From assembly GCA_025363575.1 (NCBI GenBank), contig JANYDM010000063.1:1-64000 (forward strand): 64,000 nt of DNA. The letters are read 5' to 3'. This document shows, in pieces, positions 28,723 to 39,295 of the stretch. Under the pieces are notes generated by a model that was given only the letters and a program-made list of their open reading frames with translations, had not been told where the DNA came from and did no database searches. The stretch's first letter is position 1, and every line of letters begins with the position of its first letter. Position numbers and translations under genes: made by a program. The stretch comes from Betaproteobacteria bacterium. Lineage in GTDB: Bacteria; Pseudomonadota; Gammaproteobacteria; Burkholderiales; SG8-41.

Positions 28723-30618
28723 TTACTGCTGCTGCCCTTTTTTCTCCAACCGGTCCTGCTGCACCTTGACGTCGGACCTCGCCTTCAGGCTTGCTACGTA
28801 AGCATTGAGTTCTTCCTGAGCGAGCAGTTGATGTAGTTCTTCCCTGGCGGCCTTGCGCTTGGCCTCGTCCAGCGTCTCCGCGTTCACGACGCGTGTGATT
28901 TTCAGCAGCACGAACCCGCCTTGCGGATTCTCATAGCCCGCGTACGCAGGCAGTTTGATGCCGTCTGCCTTGAAGATTTCGGCAATCGCGGGCGCGGTGT
29001 AGCCCTGCGCATTGTCGCGGCTTATTACCTTCGGCGCGCTCCACGCTCCTTCTTCAGCGCCACCCTGCTTGAGCTTGGCCAGCAGTTCGCGGCCCTGCTT
29101 CGCGGCAAGCTCCGCCGCCTTTTCGCGCGTCAGGCGCTTGACGATTTCCGCGCTGACGTCCGCCAGCGGCCGTGTCGTCGCCGCTTTGTATTCGAGCACG
29201 CGTGCCGACACGAGGTTATTGTTGCCGACGTCGACGACTTCGGTATTGCGCTTGTTCTTGACGGCTTCTTCGCCGAACACGGCCTGCAGCAGCTTTGCGT
29301 TGTTAAGCAGCTTGGTCTCGCCGCCGCTGCGACTCATCCAGGCGCTCGTCTGTAGCGGCAGTTTCAGCGCGTCGGCGGCGGGCTTCAGGCTGTCGCCCTG
29401 CTCGAACACTTTGTTGTTCAGTTCTTCGGCGAGTTCGGCATATCGCTTGCCCGCCTTTTGCCTCTTCAGGTCGAGCTCGACCTGCTTCTTCACCTCGTCA
29501 AATCCATGCCGTTTCTCGCCGGTGAGTTTGATGATGTGAAAGCCGAACTGCGACTCGACGAGGCCGCTGATTTCGCCGACTTTCATGCCGAATGCGGCAT
29601 CGTCGAACGATTTCACCATCGCGCCGCGCGGAAACATGCCGAGATCGCCGCCTTTGGCCGCGGAGCCCGGGTCCTGCGAATTTTTCTTCGCGACATCCGC
29701 AAAGCTGGCCGGGTTTTGCTTGGCCTGCCTCAGCAATTGTTCCGCCTGCGCGCGCGCCGCCTGCTTCTGCTCGGCGCTCGCGTTGGCGTCCACCGTAATC
29801 AGAATGTGGCTCGCCTGACGTTCGTCGCCCTTCGCATACTGCTTGAGGTTCTGATCATAGAACTGCTTGACCTCGTCCGCGCCGACGTCGGTTTGTGCCG
29901 CGATCGCATCGAGCGACAGCAAGACGTATTCGAGGCGCGCCTGCTCGGGAACCTGAAACGCATTCTGGTTCGCTTCGTAATAGGCTTTCACCGCGGCATC
30001 GTCGATATTGACCTGCGCGGCGTATTTCTCCGGGTCGAGCGTGCTTTGGCTCACTTCGCGCTGCTGCGCGTTGATGCGCAGTAACCGCTCGGCAACCGAC
30101 TTCGGCGCGATCGCCGTCGCGAGATAGGCGCCATTGATCCGTTGCAGCATCAGATCGCGCCGCAAGCTTTGTTCGAACCCGGTTTCCGACAGATTCTGGC
30201 GCTTGAGCAATTCAACATAGCGGGCATGCGAAAATTTTCCGTCTTCCTGAAAGGCGGGCTGCTCGGCGATGACCTGCTGCAGCTGCTCATCGGAGACCAG
30301 CACGTTGCTGCGCAGCGCCTGATTGACGAGCAGGCGCTGGCGAATGAGCGCTTCCAGCACGGCAAAACGCAGCTCGGGGCTGTCGAGCATGGCGGGGTCG
30401 ACTCGATTGCCGACGAGTCGTTGCAGATAGTTCTGGCGCTCCTGCAGCGCGATCGAGAACTCCTGCTGAGTGACCGGCGTGCCGGCCACGGTCGCGACGT
30501 GATTGCCGACATCCGCGGCGCGGAAATAGGAATCGATGCCGAAAAAGGCGAACGGCAGAGCGATAGCTGCCAGCACGAGCTGCGCCAGCGTCTTATGTTT
30601 GTGTACAAGATCGAACAT
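28723..30618 (-). CDS. ppiD: Periplasmic chaperone/peptidyl-prolyl isomerase PpiD
   Basis: A 631-residue membrane-anchored SurA-N/parvulin protein. There is one N-terminal membrane segment (residues 13-30, [17 protein letters not shown]), a SurA-N chaperone region, one parvulin domain (ASHILITVD ... [20 protein letters not shown] ... [13 protein letters not shown]) and a long C-terminal helical region. PpiD works at the SecYEG exit site on newly exported proteins. It follows lon, hupB and two tRNA genes, the classic lon-hupB-ppiD order. Confidence 0.93.
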   Translation of the reverse strand: MFDLVHKHKTLAQLVLAAIALPFAFFGIDSYFRAADVGNHVATVAGTPVTQQEFSIALQERQNYLQRLVGNRVDPAMLDSPELRFAVLEALIRQRLLVNQALRSNVLVSDEQLQQVIAEQPAFQEDGKFSHARYVELLKRQNLSETGFEQSLRRDLMLQRINGAYLATAIAPKSVAERLLRINAQQREVSQSTLDPEKYAAQVNIDDAAVKAYYEANQNAFQVPEQARLEYVLLSLDAIAAQTDVGADEVKQFYDQNLKQYAKGDERQASHILITVDANASAEQKQAARAQAEQLLRQAKQNPASFADVAKKNSQDPGSAAKGGDLGMFPRGAMVKSFDDAAFGMKVGEISGLVESQFGFHIIKLTGEKRHGFDEVKKQVELDLKRQKAGKRYAELAEELNNKVFEQGDSLKPAADALKLPLQTSAWMSRSGGETKLLNNAKLLQAVFGEEAVKNKRNTEVVDVGNNNLVSARVLEYKAATTRPLADVSAEIVKRLTREKAAELAAKQGRELLAKLKQGGAEEGAWSAPKVISRDNAQGYTAPAIAEIFKADGIKLPAYAGYENPQGGFVLLKITRVVNAETLDEAKRKAAREELHQLLAQEELNAYVASLKARSDVKVQQDRLEKKGQQQ

Positions 30619-30692
30619 ATCAGTTCACCGCGCAAATGATCCAACAGCGCTCGACGCCTCGGGCGCATGGGACCCGGACGCGCCTTGCGCGC

Positions 30693-30722
30693 AAAAAAAA
30701 GGCGAACACAGTTCGCCTTTTT
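30693..30722 (-). terminator. Rho-independent terminator after tRNA-Asp (may work both ways)
   Basis: The stem GGCGAAC/GTTCGCC (30701-30707 with 30711-30717) has a 3-base loop. Read on the reverse strand it is followed by eight T. On the forward strand it is followed by five T. It separates the tRNA genes from ppiD. Confidence 0.75.
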
Positions 30723-30727
30723 GAGTC

Positions 30728-30804
30728 TGGCGGAGTGGACGGGACTCGAACCCGCGACCCCCGGCGTGACAGGCCGGTATTCTAACCAACTGAACTACCA
30801 CTCC
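30728..30804 (-). tRNA. tRNA-Asp (GUC)
   Basis: A 77-base cloverleaf on the reverse strand. The acceptor stem GGAGTGG pairs with CCACTCC, the anticodon is GTC within CCTGTCACG, the T-loop is GGTTCGAGTCC, and the CCA end is encoded. It lies 23 bases downstream of tRNA-Val. Confidence 0.97.
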
Positions 30805-30827
30805 AATGATGTTTCGCTTACAGACCC

Positions 30828-30903
30828 TGGTGGGTGCTGACGGGTTCGAACCGCCGACATTCGCCTTGTAAGGGCGACGCTCTACCAACTGAGCTAAGCA
30901 CCC
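30828..30903 (-). tRNA. tRNA-Val (UAC)
   Basis: A 76-base cloverleaf on the reverse strand. The acceptor stem GGGTGCT pairs with AGCACCC, the anticodon is TAC within CCTTACAAGG, the T-loop is GGTTCGAACCC, and the CCA end is encoded. Confidence 0.97.
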
Positions 30904-30942
30904 GTGACCTCGGGAAACGCCAAAAACGCCTGCTACGACGAA

Positions 30943-30977
30943 TTTGGGGTAGATGCGCGTCGCGCATCTACCCCAAA
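30943..30977. repeat. Perfect 17-bp inverted repeat between hupB and tRNA-Val
   Basis: Bases 30943-30959 are the exact reverse complement of 30961-30977 (arm TTTGGGGTAGATGCGCG) with a single base between the arms. The hairpin is 50 bases downstream of the hupB stop and 40 bases before tRNA-Val in the direction of transcription. There is no T-run after it, so it is not a standard terminator; it may stabilise the hupB mRNA 3' end or be a REP-like element. Confidence 0.85.
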
Positions 30978-31026
30978 GTGTAATCTGTGTATTCGCTTGA
31001 ACTACGCTTCAACTGCTGAGCGGGCG

Positions 31027-31299
31027 CTAGTTTACCGCATCTTTGAGTGCCTTGCCAGCGCTGAACTTGGGCACGCACGCGGCCTTGATCTTGATTTCCT
31101 CGCCGGTGCGCGGATTGCGTCCGGTGCGCGCCGCCCGCTTGCCGACCTTGAAAGTGCCGAAACCGACCAGCGTCACGCTCGAACCTTTTTTTAGCGCCCC
31201 CTTGATCGCCCCCAACGCCCCGTCGAGCGCCTTTTCGGCAGACGCTTTGGAGATATCGGCGGATTTGGCGACGGACTCGATCAACTCAGATTTATTCAC
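31027..31299 (-). CDS. hupB: DNA-binding protein HU-beta
   Basis: A 90-residue histone-like protein that bends DNA. The family block [21 protein letters not shown] holds the DNA-binding arm. I chose the GTG at 31299 because it gives [15 protein letters not shown] and the usual 90 residues, with AGGGGA six bases upstream; the open frame begins 6 codons earlier. It lies downstream of lon as in most proteobacteria. Confidence 0.95.
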   Translation of the reverse strand: MNKSELIESVAKSADISKASAEKALDGALGAIKGALKKGSSVTLVGFGTFKVGKRAARTGRNPRTGEEIKIKAACVPKFSAGKALKDAVN

Positions 31300-31349
31300 G
31301 TAAATCCCCTTATTCAAATTTGCACAAAGCCGGCGCGAAACGCAGGCTG

Positions 31350-31389
31350 GAATAAAAGCCCGGCACGCGTTTTCACGCAGTGCCGGGCG
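31350..31389 (-). terminator. Rho-independent terminator after lon
   Basis: On the reverse strand a GCCCGGCAC/GTGCCGGGC stem (31358-31366 with 31380-31388), extended inward by TGCGT/ACGC pairing, is followed by TTTTATT. It lies between the lon stop and the hupB start, so hupB should also have its own promoter. Confidence 0.7.
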
Positions 31390-31512
31390 ACAGTTCTTGT
31401 AAGTGATTTATAGCAAGCGCGAAAACGCGGGTCAAGCCATAGCCAGCAAATATGCACGTTCATCGTAGGCGATGTGTGCAAATAGTCACACGGCAATATT
31501 TACACCAGCGTT

Positions 31513-33930
31513 TCAGTGCTTGATTGCGGGCGCGTTGCTTTGCTCCACTGCCGGCACCGGCGGCACTTCCGGCTTGTCGGCGAGCGCCTCCGGCTTGCGT
31601 TCGAGCGCCATCTCCAGCACTTGGTCGATCCATTTCACGGGATGAATGTCGAGCCGGTTCTTAATGTTGTCAGGTATTTCCGCGAGATCTTTAACGTTCT
31701 CCTGCGGGATGAGCACGGTCTTGATGCCGCCACGATGCGCCGCGAGAAGCTTTTCCTTGAGACCGCCGATCGGCAGGACTTCGCCGCGCAACGTGATTTC
31801 CCCCGTCATCGCGACATCGGCACGCACCGGAATACCCGTAAAACACGAGACCATCGCGGTGCAGATGCCGATACCGGCACTGGGCCCGTCTTTTGGCGTA
31901 GCACCTTCGGGCAAGTGTATGTGAATGTCATTTTTCTGATAGAAGTCTTCGGCGATGCCCAGCCTGCGCGAACGGCTGCGCACGACCGACAGTGCGGCCT
32001 GGATCGACTCCTGCATGACTTCGCCGAGCTTGCCGGTGGTGATCGTCTTGCCCTTGCCCGGCATGACCGAGCTCTCTATCGTCAGCAGCTCGCCGCCGAC
32101 CTCGGTCCACGCGAGACCCGTAACCTGGCCGACCTGGTTGTTCTTTTCAGCCAGGCCGAACGCGTAACGGCGCACGCCCAGGAATTTATCGAGGTTGCGC
32201 GAATTGACGGCGACCTTTTTCAGCGCAGATTCGCCCTTCTTGACCACCAGCATTTTCACGACCTTGCGGCAGATTTTGGACACTTCGCGCTCGAGGCTGC
32301 GCACGCCCGCCTCGCGCGAGTAGTAGCGGATTACGTCGCGCACTGCGCCGTCGGAAACCGTGAGCTCTTCGGACTTCAGCCCGTGGTTTTTCACCTGCTT
32401 CGGCAGCAGGTGGTGAATGGCGATGTGGACTTTTTCGTCCTCGGTGTAGCCCGACAAACGGATCACTTCCATGCGGTCAAGCAGCGCGGGCGGGATATTC
32501 AGCGTGTTGGCGGTCGCCACGAACATCACGTCCGACAGGTCGTACTCGACCTCGATGTAGTGATCGACGAACGTGTGGTTCTGCTCGGGATCGAGCACCT
32601 CGAGCAGCGCGCTCGCCGGGTCGCCGCGGAAATCCATGCCCATCTTGTCGACTTCGTCGAGCAGGAACAGCGGATTGCGCACCGCGACCTTGGTCATGTT
32701 CTGCAGAATCTTGCCCGGCATCGAACCGATATAAGTACGGCGATGGCCGCGGATCTCCGCCTCATCGCGCACGCCGCCGAGCGACATGCGCACGAACTTG
32801 CGGTTGGTCGCGCGCGCGATCGACTGGCCAAGAGAGGTCTTGCCCACGCCCGGGGCGCCGACGAGGCACAGGATGGGCGCTTTCATCTTGTCGACGCGCT
32901 GCTGCACGGCAAGGTACTCGACGATGCGCTCCTTGACCTTCTCCAGGCCGTAATGGTCTTCATCGAGGACCGCTTCGGCTTTAGTCAGATCAGTGCTGAT
33001 CTTGCTTTTCTTCTTCCACGGCAGCGACACAATGGCGTCGATGTAGTTACGCACCACGGTGGCTTCCGCCGACATCGGCGACATCAGGCGCAGCTTTTTG
33101 AATTCGGTCTCGGCCTTCTTGCGTGCGTCCTTTGGCATGTGCGCGGACTTGATGCGCTTTTCCATGTCGTCCAGATCCGCTCCCTCTTCAAGCTCGCCGA
33201 GCTCTTTCTGGATCGCCTTGACCTGCTCGTTCAGGTAATACTCGCGCTGGCTTTTCTCCATCTGGCGCTTGACGCGGCCCCGGATGCGCTTCTCGACCTG
33301 CAGAATGTCGAGTTCGCCTTCGATCAGCGTCAGCAAGTGCTCGAGGCGCTTCTTGGCGGCGAACATTTCGAGCACTTCCTGCTTTTGCTCGAGCTTGAGC
33401 GGCAGATGCGCGGCGATCGTGTCGGCAAGCCGGCCCGGCTCGTCGATGCCCGACAGTGAGGTCAGGATTTCGGGCGGAATTTTCTTATTCAGCTTGACGT
33501 ACTGATCGAACTGCGCGACCAGCGTGCGGCGCATCGCCTCGACTTCGGCAGTTATCTCGTTGTCCGCAGCGATCGGCGTCGCCTCGACCGTAAAATGCGT
33601 CGTTGCGTCGACCACTTGATTGATATGCGCACGCTGGCTTCCTTCGACCAGCACTTTGACCGTGCCGTCGGGCAGTTTCAGCATTTGCAGGATATTGGCG
33701 ACCGTGCCGATCGAATACAGGTCTTCAGGCGCCGGCTCGTCCTTGGCCGCCGACTTCTGCGCGATCAGCACGATGCTCTTGCCCGCCTCCATCGCGGTCT
33801 CGAGCGCCTTGATCGATTTGGGACGCCCCACGAACAGGGGAATGACCATATGCGGAAATACCACCACGTCGCGCAAAGGCAAGAGCGGCAACTGCACCAT
33901 ATTCGTCACCTGGTCATTGGAAATGGACAT
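31513..33930 (-). CDS. lon: ATP-dependent protease Lon (endopeptidase La)
   Basis: An 805-residue LonA. The N-terminal substrate-binding domain starts [20 protein letters not shown], the AAA+ domain has Walker [12 protein letters not shown], and the C-terminal Ser/Lys protease domain has the catalytic Ser in PKDGPSAGI. It degrades damaged and regulatory proteins in the cytoplasm. Length is typical. It is the gene after clpX in the tig-clpP-clpX-lon block. Confidence 0.97.
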   Translation of the reverse strand: MSISNDQVTNMVQLPLLPLRDVVVFPHMVIPLFVGRPKSIKALETAMEAGKSIVLIAQKSAAKDEPAPEDLYSIGTVANILQMLKLPDGTVKVLVEGSQRAHINQVVDATTHFTVEATPIAADNEITAEVEAMRRTLVAQFDQYVKLNKKIPPEILTSLSGIDEPGRLADTIAAHLPLKLEQKQEVLEMFAAKKRLEHLLTLIEGELDILQVEKRIRGRVKRQMEKSQREYYLNEQVKAIQKELGELEEGADLDDMEKRIKSAHMPKDARKKAETEFKKLRLMSPMSAEATVVRNYIDAIVSLPWKKKSKISTDLTKAEAVLDEDHYGLEKVKERIVEYLAVQQRVDKMKAPILCLVGAPGVGKTSLGQSIARATNRKFVRMSLGGVRDEAEIRGHRRTYIGSMPGKILQNMTKVAVRNPLFLLDEVDKMGMDFRGDPASALLEVLDPEQNHTFVDHYIEVEYDLSDVMFVATANTLNIPPALLDRMEVIRLSGYTEDEKVHIAIHHLLPKQVKNHGLKSEELTVSDGAVRDVIRYYSREAGVRSLEREVSKICRKVVKMLVVKKGESALKKVAVNSRNLDKFLGVRRYAFGLAEKNNQVGQVTGLAWTEVGGELLTIESSVMPGKGKTITTGKLGEVMQESIQAALSVVRSRSRRLGIAEDFYQKNDIHIHLPEGATPKDGPSAGIGICTAMVSCFTGIPVRADVAMTGEITLRGEVLPIGGLKEKLLAAHRGGIKTVLIPQENVKDLAEIPDNIKNRLDIHPVKWIDQVLEMALERKPEALADKPEVPPVPAVEQSNAPAIKH

Positions 33931-33978
33931 GTCGATCTACCTGAGTGATGTACAAGAAAAAAGCGATATAAAACAGTG

Positions 33979-34003
33979 TTGGGGCGACCCCCGGCAATGC
34001 AAG
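33979..34003 (-). promoter_or_regulatory. Putative heat-shock (sigma-32) promoter of lon
   Basis: On the reverse strand CTTGCAT (34003-33997) and CCCCAA (33984-33979) are separated by 12 bases. They resemble the sigma-32 pattern CTTGAA/CCCCAT and lie 49 bases upstream of the lon start. One base of each box departs from consensus. Confidence 0.4.
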
Positions 34004-34056
34004 CTGCGACGCCTCCCCGCGGTATTTGCCGGCGCGGGACAGGGTTCATGTACAGA

Positions 34057-35322
34057 TTATACCGAACCCGCTACCTTGGGTTGATCGGAATAGATGAGGA
34101 TAGGCCGCGTATCTGTGCCGATTGAACCTTCGTCGACGACAACCTTGATGACGTTGTCGAGCGATGGCAAGTCGAACATGGTATCGAGCAGTGTCTGTTC
34201 GAGTATGGAGCGCAGGCCGCGCGCGCCGGTCTTGCGTTCGAGCGCCTTGCGCGACACGGCTTTCAACGCCGCGTCACGCACCTCGAGCTCGACGCCCTCC
34301 ATCGAGAACATTTTCTGGTACTGCTTGAGCAAGGCGTTCTTGGGCTCGGTGAGGATCTGAATCAGCGCGACCTCGTCGAGCTCCTCAAGCGTGGCGACGA
34401 CCGGCAGCCGTCCGACGAACTCGGGAATCAGCCCGTACTTGATCAGGTCTTCCGGCTGCACGCTGCGCAGAATCTTGGTCGCATCCTTGCGGTTGTCGCG
34501 GCTTTTGACTTCCGCGCCAAAACCGATGCCGCCTTTTTCCGAGCGCGCGCGTATGACCTTGTCGAGACCGTCGAACGCGCCGCCGCAGATGAACAGGATA
34601 TTGGTAGTGTCGACCTGGACGAACTCCTGGTTAGGATGCTTGCGGCCGCCTTGCGGGGGCACCGAGGCGATCGTGCCTTCTATGAGCTTGAGCAGCGCCT
34701 GCTGCACGCCCTCGCCGGACACATCGCGCGTGATCGACGGGTTATCCGATTTGCGCGAAATCTTGTCGATTTCGTCGATGTAGACGATTCCGCGCTGCGC
34801 CTTCTCCACGTCGTAGTCGCATTTTTGCAGCAGCTTCTGAATGATGTTCTCGACGTCTTCGCCAACGTAACCGGCTTCGGTGAGCGTCGTCGCATCAGCC
34901 ATGACGAACGGCACGTTCAACAGGCGCGCGAGGGTCTGCGCGAGAAGCGTCTTGCCCGAGCCGGTCGGTCCGACCAGCAGGATGTTGCTCTTGGCCAGCT
35001 CGACGTCGTCGTTCTTGGTCAGGTTCTTCAGCCGCTTGTAATGATTGTAAACGGCGACCGACAGTATTTTCTTGGCGAGGTCCTGCCCAATCACGTACTG
35101 ATCGAGGATCTCGCGGATCTCGTGGGGAACCGGCAAATCGGATTTGGCGCCTTTCGTGCCGTGCTCGCCCTGCGTTTCCTCGCGAATGATGTCATTGCAC
35201 AATTCGATGCATTCATCGCAGATGAACACCGACGGGCCTGCGATGAGCTTGCGCACCTCGTGCTGGCTCTTGCCGCAGAACGAGCAATACAGCAGTTTTT
35301 CGCCGCCGATCTTGTCTGACAT
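34057..35322 (-). CDS. clpX: ClpXP protease ATPase subunit ClpX
   Basis: A 421-residue AAA+ unfoldase. The N-terminal zinc-binding domain has CSFCGK and [10 protein letters not shown], Walker A is [11 protein letters not shown], Walker B is YIDEIDK, and the pore and IGF loops (FIGFGAEV-like [11 protein letters not shown]) are present. It unfolds tagged substrates and feeds ClpP. The ATG at 35322 ([17 protein letters not shown]) is the family start; the open frame above it overlaps the clpP end. Confidence 0.97.
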   Translation of the reverse strand: MSDKIGGEKLLYCSFCGKSQHEVRKLIAGPSVFICDECIELCNDIIREETQGEHGTKGAKSDLPVPHEIREILDQYVIGQDLAKKILSVAVYNHYKRLKNLTKNDDVELAKSNILLVGPTGSGKTLLAQTLARLLNVPFVMADATTLTEAGYVGEDVENIIQKLLQKCDYDVEKAQRGIVYIDEIDKISRKSDNPSITRDVSGEGVQQALLKLIEGTIASVPPQGGRKHPNQEFVQVDTTNILFICGGAFDGLDKVIRARSEKGGIGFGAEVKSRDNRKDATKILRSVQPEDLIKYGLIPEFVGRLPVVATLEELDEVALIQILTEPKNALLKQYQKMFSMEGVELEVRDAALKAVSRKALERKTGARGLRSILEQTLLDTMFDLPSLDNVIKVVVDEGSIGTDTRPILIYSDQPKVAGSV

Positions 35323-35359
35323 ACGATGTTTTCCTCTTATAGGCCCGTATTGTAGGACA

Positions 35360-36001
35360 TTATTTCGCGGTTTCTGCCCGATTGACCAGCACTTTATCGA
35401 CCAGTCCGTAGTGGACCGACTGATCAGCTGACAAGAAGTTGTCGCGATCGGTGTCTTTCTCGATCGTCTCGATCTTCTGGCCGGTGTGCTTGGCCATGAT
35501 TTCATTGAGGCGGCCTTTGAGGAAAAGAATTTCCTTCGCGTGGATTTCTATGTCCGACGCCTGCCCCTGGAAGCCTCCCATCGGCTGGTGAATCATCACG
35601 CGTGAATTGGGCAGGCAAAAGCGCTTGCCTTTGGCGCCCGCCGTCAACAAGAGCGCGCCCATGCTGGCCGCCTGACCGACACACAAAGTTGAAACATCGG
35701 GCTTGATGAACTGCATCGTGTCGTAAATCGCGAGGCCCGCTGATACCGAGCCGCCCGGCGAGTTGATGTAGAACGAGATGTCTTTATCGGGATTGTCCGA
35801 CTCGAGAAAGAGCAGCTGCGCAACGATCACGTTGGCGGTGACTTCCGTAACCGGGCCGACCAGGAAAACGACGCGCTCTTTGAGCAGTCGCGAATAGATA
35901 TCGTACGCGCGCTCGCCGCGGCCGCTTTGCTCGATGACCATCGGAATCAGGCCCAGGCCCTGCGGTTCCATGCTGTTGCGCTGCCAGTCGGGTTGCATCA
36001 T
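35360..36001 (-). CDS. clpP: ATP-dependent Clp protease proteolytic subunit ClpP
   Basis: A 213-residue serine peptidase. The catalytic Ser is in [11 protein letters not shown], the His in [10 protein letters not shown] and the Asp in DTDRDNF. It forms the tetradecameric chamber with ClpX. The start ATG at 36001 (or the adjacent ATG at 35998) overlaps the trigger factor stop, so the two are coupled. Confidence 0.97.
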   Translation of the reverse strand: MMQPDWQRNSMEPQGLGLIPMVIEQSGRGERAYDIYSRLLKERVVFLVGPVTEVTANVIVAQLLFLESDNPDKDISFYINSPGGSVSAGLAIYDTMQFIKPDVSTLCVGQAASMGALLLTAGAKGKRFCLPNSRVMIHQPMGGFQGQASDIEIHAKEILFLKGRLNEIMAKHTGQKIETIEKDTDRDNFLSADQSVHYGLVDKVLVNRAETAK

Positions 36002-37305
36002 TTGCTCGTCCCCATCAAATCGTCCAATTCGGTCGCTGTGTCTTCAACTTGCGCGGTCGCCAGCGCCCAGGCCACCACGTTTTCCTCGACTACCATCGCT
36101 TCAACCTCACGCAAGCGCTCGGGTGACTGGTAGTACCACTTCACCACCTGCTCCGGCTGCTCATAGCTTTGCGCCTGCTCCTCCACCATGGCCCGCACCT
36201 GCTCGGGCCGGGCCTGCAAACTATGCGTCTTGACCACTTCCGCCAGGATCAAACCCAAAGCCACGCGGCGTTGCGCCTGCTGCTCGAAAATCTCGCGCGG
36301 CAGTTGCATGTCTTTCGACTTGACGCCGCGCGCCGTCAGGTCCTGCTGCGCCGCCGACTGCATGCGTTCGATCTCGAGTTCGACCAGCGACTTTGGCGCC
36401 TCGACTTTTGTCGTATCGATCAGCGCCTGCATGATCTGGTCTTTGACGCGGCCGCTGATGCGGCGTTTCACTTCGCGCTCCAGGTTTTCGCGCACCTCGC
36501 GGCGCATCGTGTCCAGGTTGCCGTCCGCAACGCCTAATGACTTTGCGAATTCGGCATCCACTGCCGGCAGTTTTGCGCCTGCAACCTGCTTTAACTTTAC
36601 GTCGAAAGTGGCGGTTTTTCCAGCCATTTCTTTTCCATGATAATCTTCCGGAAAGCGTAATTCAAATGTCTTGCCATCGCCGGCTTTCAAGCCGGCAAGC
36701 TGGTCCTCGAAATCCTTGAGCAGTCGGCCTTCGCCGAGCGTGAGCGAGAAGTCGTCGCCCTTGCCGCCCTCGAATGCTTCGCCGCCGATCTTTCCGGCAA
36801 AATCGATCGTTACTTTATCGCCCGTCTCCGCCGCTCGCGCCGCCGGCTCGTAAGTGGCGCGTTGCTTGCGCATGATTTCGAGCGTCTTGTCGACTTCGGC
36901 GTCGCTGACCTTGGTCTGCGGTCTCTTGATGACGACCTTGCTCATGTCGCTCGCGGTGACTTCCGGATAAATTTCGAAAGTCGCGCTGAATTCGACCTGC
37001 TCGACGCTGCCGAGTTCGCCTTTCGGCTCAAATCGCGGATAGCCCGCTACCTTCAGGTTCTGCTCGCGCACAGCGTCACCGAAACTTTTTTGCAGCTTGT
37101 CGCCGAGCACTTCGCGCCGCACTTGATCCTCGTACTGCTGGGCGACGACTTTCATCGGCACCTTGCCCGGACGAAAGCCGTGCATCTTGACGTTGCGCGC
37201 AAGCTGCTTTAGCCGCGTCTGCACTTCGCTGTTGATTTCATGGGAGGGCAGCGAAATGTTGATGCGCCGCTCGAGCTGATTGATGTTTTCCAGAGTTGCC
37301 GCCAT
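35998..37305 (-). CDS. tig: Trigger factor, ribosome-bound chaperone
   Basis: A 435-residue trigger factor. The N-terminal ribosome-binding signature is near [12 protein letters not shown], the FKBP-type PPIase domain includes [20 protein letters not shown], and the C-terminal helical arms follow. It receives nascent chains at the ribosome exit. It is the first gene of the tig-clpP-clpX block and sits 57 bases downstream of tRNA-Leu on the same strand. Confidence 0.96.
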   Translation of the reverse strand: MAATLENINQLERRINISLPSHEINSEVQTRLKQLARNVKMHGFRPGKVPMKVVAQQYEDQVRREVLGDKLQKSFGDAVREQNLKVAGYPRFEPKGELGSVEQVEFSATFEIYPEVTASDMSKVVIKRPQTKVSDAEVDKTLEIMRKQRATYEPAARAAETGDKVTIDFAGKIGGEAFEGGKGDDFSLTLGEGRLLKDFEDQLAGLKAGDGKTFELRFPEDYHGKEMAGKTATFDVKLKQVAGAKLPAVDAEFAKSLGVADGNLDTMRREVRENLEREVKRRISGRVKDQIMQALIDTTKVEAPKSLVELEIERMQSAAQQDLTARGVKSKDMQLPREIFEQQAQRRVALGLILAEVVKTHSLQARPEQVRAMVEEQAQSYEQPEQVVKWYYQSPERLREVEAMVVEENVVAWALATAQVEDTATELDDLMGTSK

Positions 37306-37362
37306 TATTCTTTCCTGAGTTCCTGACTAACTTCGTTCGTGAATGGTTGTGTGAACCGGGTC

Positions 37363-37447
<85 letters not shown>

Positions 37448-37461
37448 AACACTTTGATTGT

Positions 37462-37467
37462 AATATA
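37462..37467 (-). promoter_or_regulatory. Putative -10 element of tRNA-Leu
   Basis: TATATT on the reverse strand ends 14 bases before the tRNA 5' end, within an AT-rich patch. No good -35 match was found. Confidence 0.3.
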
Positions 37468-37559
37468 ATTACCCTCGTCCGTCAGCTTCGAATACCGGCG
37501 AGGTGGCTAGCGCGAACCCGTTAAGCCGTTGTAATTCCGATCGTTTCCCGGGCCACTGC

Positions 37560-38372
37560 GTGACTATCGACCACTACGAAAATTTTCCTGTTGCGTCGGT
37601 GCTGATGCCCGCGCGTTTACGCCGGCCGGTAGAACTCATTTATCGCTTTGCCCGCACGGCGGATGATTTCGCGGACGAAGGCGACTTGCCCGATGCAGAG
37701 CGGCTCGCGCTGCTCGCGGGCTATGGCACCGAATTGCGCTTGATTGAGCGTGGCTCTCAGCCGAAAACCGCGCTTTTCCGCGATCTTGCGACAACGATCG
37801 CAGAGCACTGCCTGCCGCTGGCGTTGTTCCACGACCTCCTGTCGGCGTTTGCCCAGGACGTGACAACAAAACGCTACGCCGACCTGCCTGCAGTGCTCGA
37901 CTATTGCCGGCGCTCCGCCAATCCCGTCGGACGTCTCCTGCTGGTCTTGTATGGGGCCGATACGCCGCAAAACAACGCGTGGTCGGACAAGATCTGCTCA
38001 GCGCTGCAGATCATCAATTTTATGCAAGACATCGCAATCGACTATGCAAACGGGCGCGTCTATATGCCGCAGGACGACCTCGCCCGCTTTCACGTCGGCG
38101 AATCGCAGATAGCCGCGCAAGAAGTGAACGGCGCATGGCGCGCCTTCATGGCGTTCGAAGTTACGCGGACGCGACGCTTGCTGCTTGACGGCGCGCCCCT
38201 GGGCCGCGTTCTCAGGGGCCGCATCGGGCTCGAAATGCGCATGATTATTGCCGGCGGCGAACGCATTCTGCACAAGATCGAAAGCACCGGCTATGACGTA
38301 TTCCGCCGCCGCCCCGTGCTACGCTCCGTCGACTGGGTGTTGATGTTCGCCCGCACCTTCTCTCTCCGTTGA
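37560..38372 (+). CDS. hpnC: Squalene synthesis protein HpnC (hydroxysqualene synthase type)
   Basis: A 270-residue all-helical prenyl synthase. The first Asp-rich motif is RTADDFADEGD and the second is DIAIDYANGRVYMP. With HpnD and HpnE it turns two farnesyl diphosphates into squalene by way of presqualene diphosphate and hydroxysqualene, feeding hopanoid or carotenoid synthesis. I chose the GTG at 37560 because VTIDHYENFPVAS is the family N-terminus; another GTG at 37503 would add 19 unlike residues. It overlaps or abuts hpnD. Confidence 0.9.
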   Translation: MTIDHYENFPVASVLMPARLRRPVELIYRFARTADDFADEGDLPDAERLALLAGYGTELRLIERGSQPKTALFRDLATTIAEHCLPLALFHDLLSAFAQDVTTKRYADLPAVLDYCRRSANPVGRLLLVLYGADTPQNNAWSDKICSALQIINFMQDIAIDYANGRVYMPQDDLARFHVGESQIAAQEVNGAWRAFMAFEVTRTRRLLLDGAPLGRVLRGRIGLEMRMIIAGGERILHKIESTGYDVFRRRPVLRSVDWVLMFARTFSLR

Positions 38373-38386
38373 ACGCAGCCACAACC

Positions 38387-39220
38387 GTGACCCCCGACGA
38401 GTATTGCCAGCAGAAGGCATCGCAAAGCGGCTCGAGCTTTTACTACAGCTTTCTGTTCCTGCCGCCGCCGCGCCGGCGCGCGATCACCGCGCTGTATGCA
38501 TTCTGCCGCGAGGTAGACGACGTCGTCGATGAATGCACCGATCTGGATGTCGCCCGCACCAAGCTCGCGTGGTGGCGCACCGAAGTCGCGGCAATCTACG
38601 CGGGCCACGCGCGGCATCCGGTCGCGCTGGCCCTCGCAACCGTCATTACGTCGATCAAGCTGCCGCAGGAACGGCTGCAGGAAATCATCGATGGCATGGA
38701 AATGGATCTGACGCAGCACCGCTACGTCGATTTTGCGGCGCTGAAGCTTTATTGTTATCGCGTCGCCGGCGTCGTCGGCCTGCTGTCCGCCGAAATATTC
38801 GGCCATACCGATTCGCGCACCCTCGTCTACGCGGAAAATCTGGGCATCGCGTTCCAGCTCACCAATATCATCCGCGATGTTGGCGAAGATGCGCGCCGCG
38901 ACCGCATCTATCTGCCGCTCGACGAGCTGGCGCGTTTCAACGTGCCGGCCGCTGACATCATGCACGGACGCGCGACGCCGCAATTCCAGGAATTGATGGA
39001 ATTCCAGGTCGGCCGCGCGCTTGGGTATTATCGCGATGCCTTTGCGGCGCTGCCGGCGGACGACCGCAAGGCCCAACGCCCCGGCCTGGTGATGGCGGCG
39101 ATTTATCAGACGTTGCTCGCCGAAATCCGCGCCGACGGCATGCGCGTGCTGACACAGCGGACCTCGCTGACCCCGCTGCGCAAGCTGTGGATCGCGTGGC
39201 GCACGTGGATGAAGGGGTGA
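38387..39220 (+). CDS. hpnD: Presqualene diphosphate synthase HpnD
   Basis: A 277-residue prenyl synthase with Asp-rich motifs REVDDVVDE and RDVGEDARRDRIYLP and the family N-terminus TPDEYCQQKASQSGSSFYYS. It condenses two farnesyl diphosphates. The start is probably the GTG at 38387; a TTG at 38369, overlapping the hpnC stop, would add six residues. Neither has a strong ribosome binding site, consistent with coupling to hpnC. Confidence 0.9.
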   Translation: MTPDEYCQQKASQSGSSFYYSFLFLPPPRRRAITALYAFCREVDDVVDECTDLDVARTKLAWWRTEVAAIYAGHARHPVALALATVITSIKLPQERLQEIIDGMEMDLTQHRYVDFAALKLYCYRVAGVVGLLSAEIFGHTDSRTLVYAENLGIAFQLTNIIRDVGEDARRDRIYLPLDELARFNVPAADIMHGRATPQFQELMEFQVGRALGYYRDAFAALPADDRKAQRPGLVMAAIYQTLLAEIRADGMRVLTQRTSLTPLRKLWIAWRTWMKG

Positions 39221-39295
39221 CTTGCAACCCCGCACGGTAAAATCGACGGCTTGCGATTTTACAGATCGAGAATTTCTGCCGAGGAGTTGACTGCA

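Noticed and set aside
31516..33459. A 647-codon open frame antisense to lon
   Set aside because: The composition is Arg/His/Asp-rich with no domain, and it mirrors the lon codons exactly.
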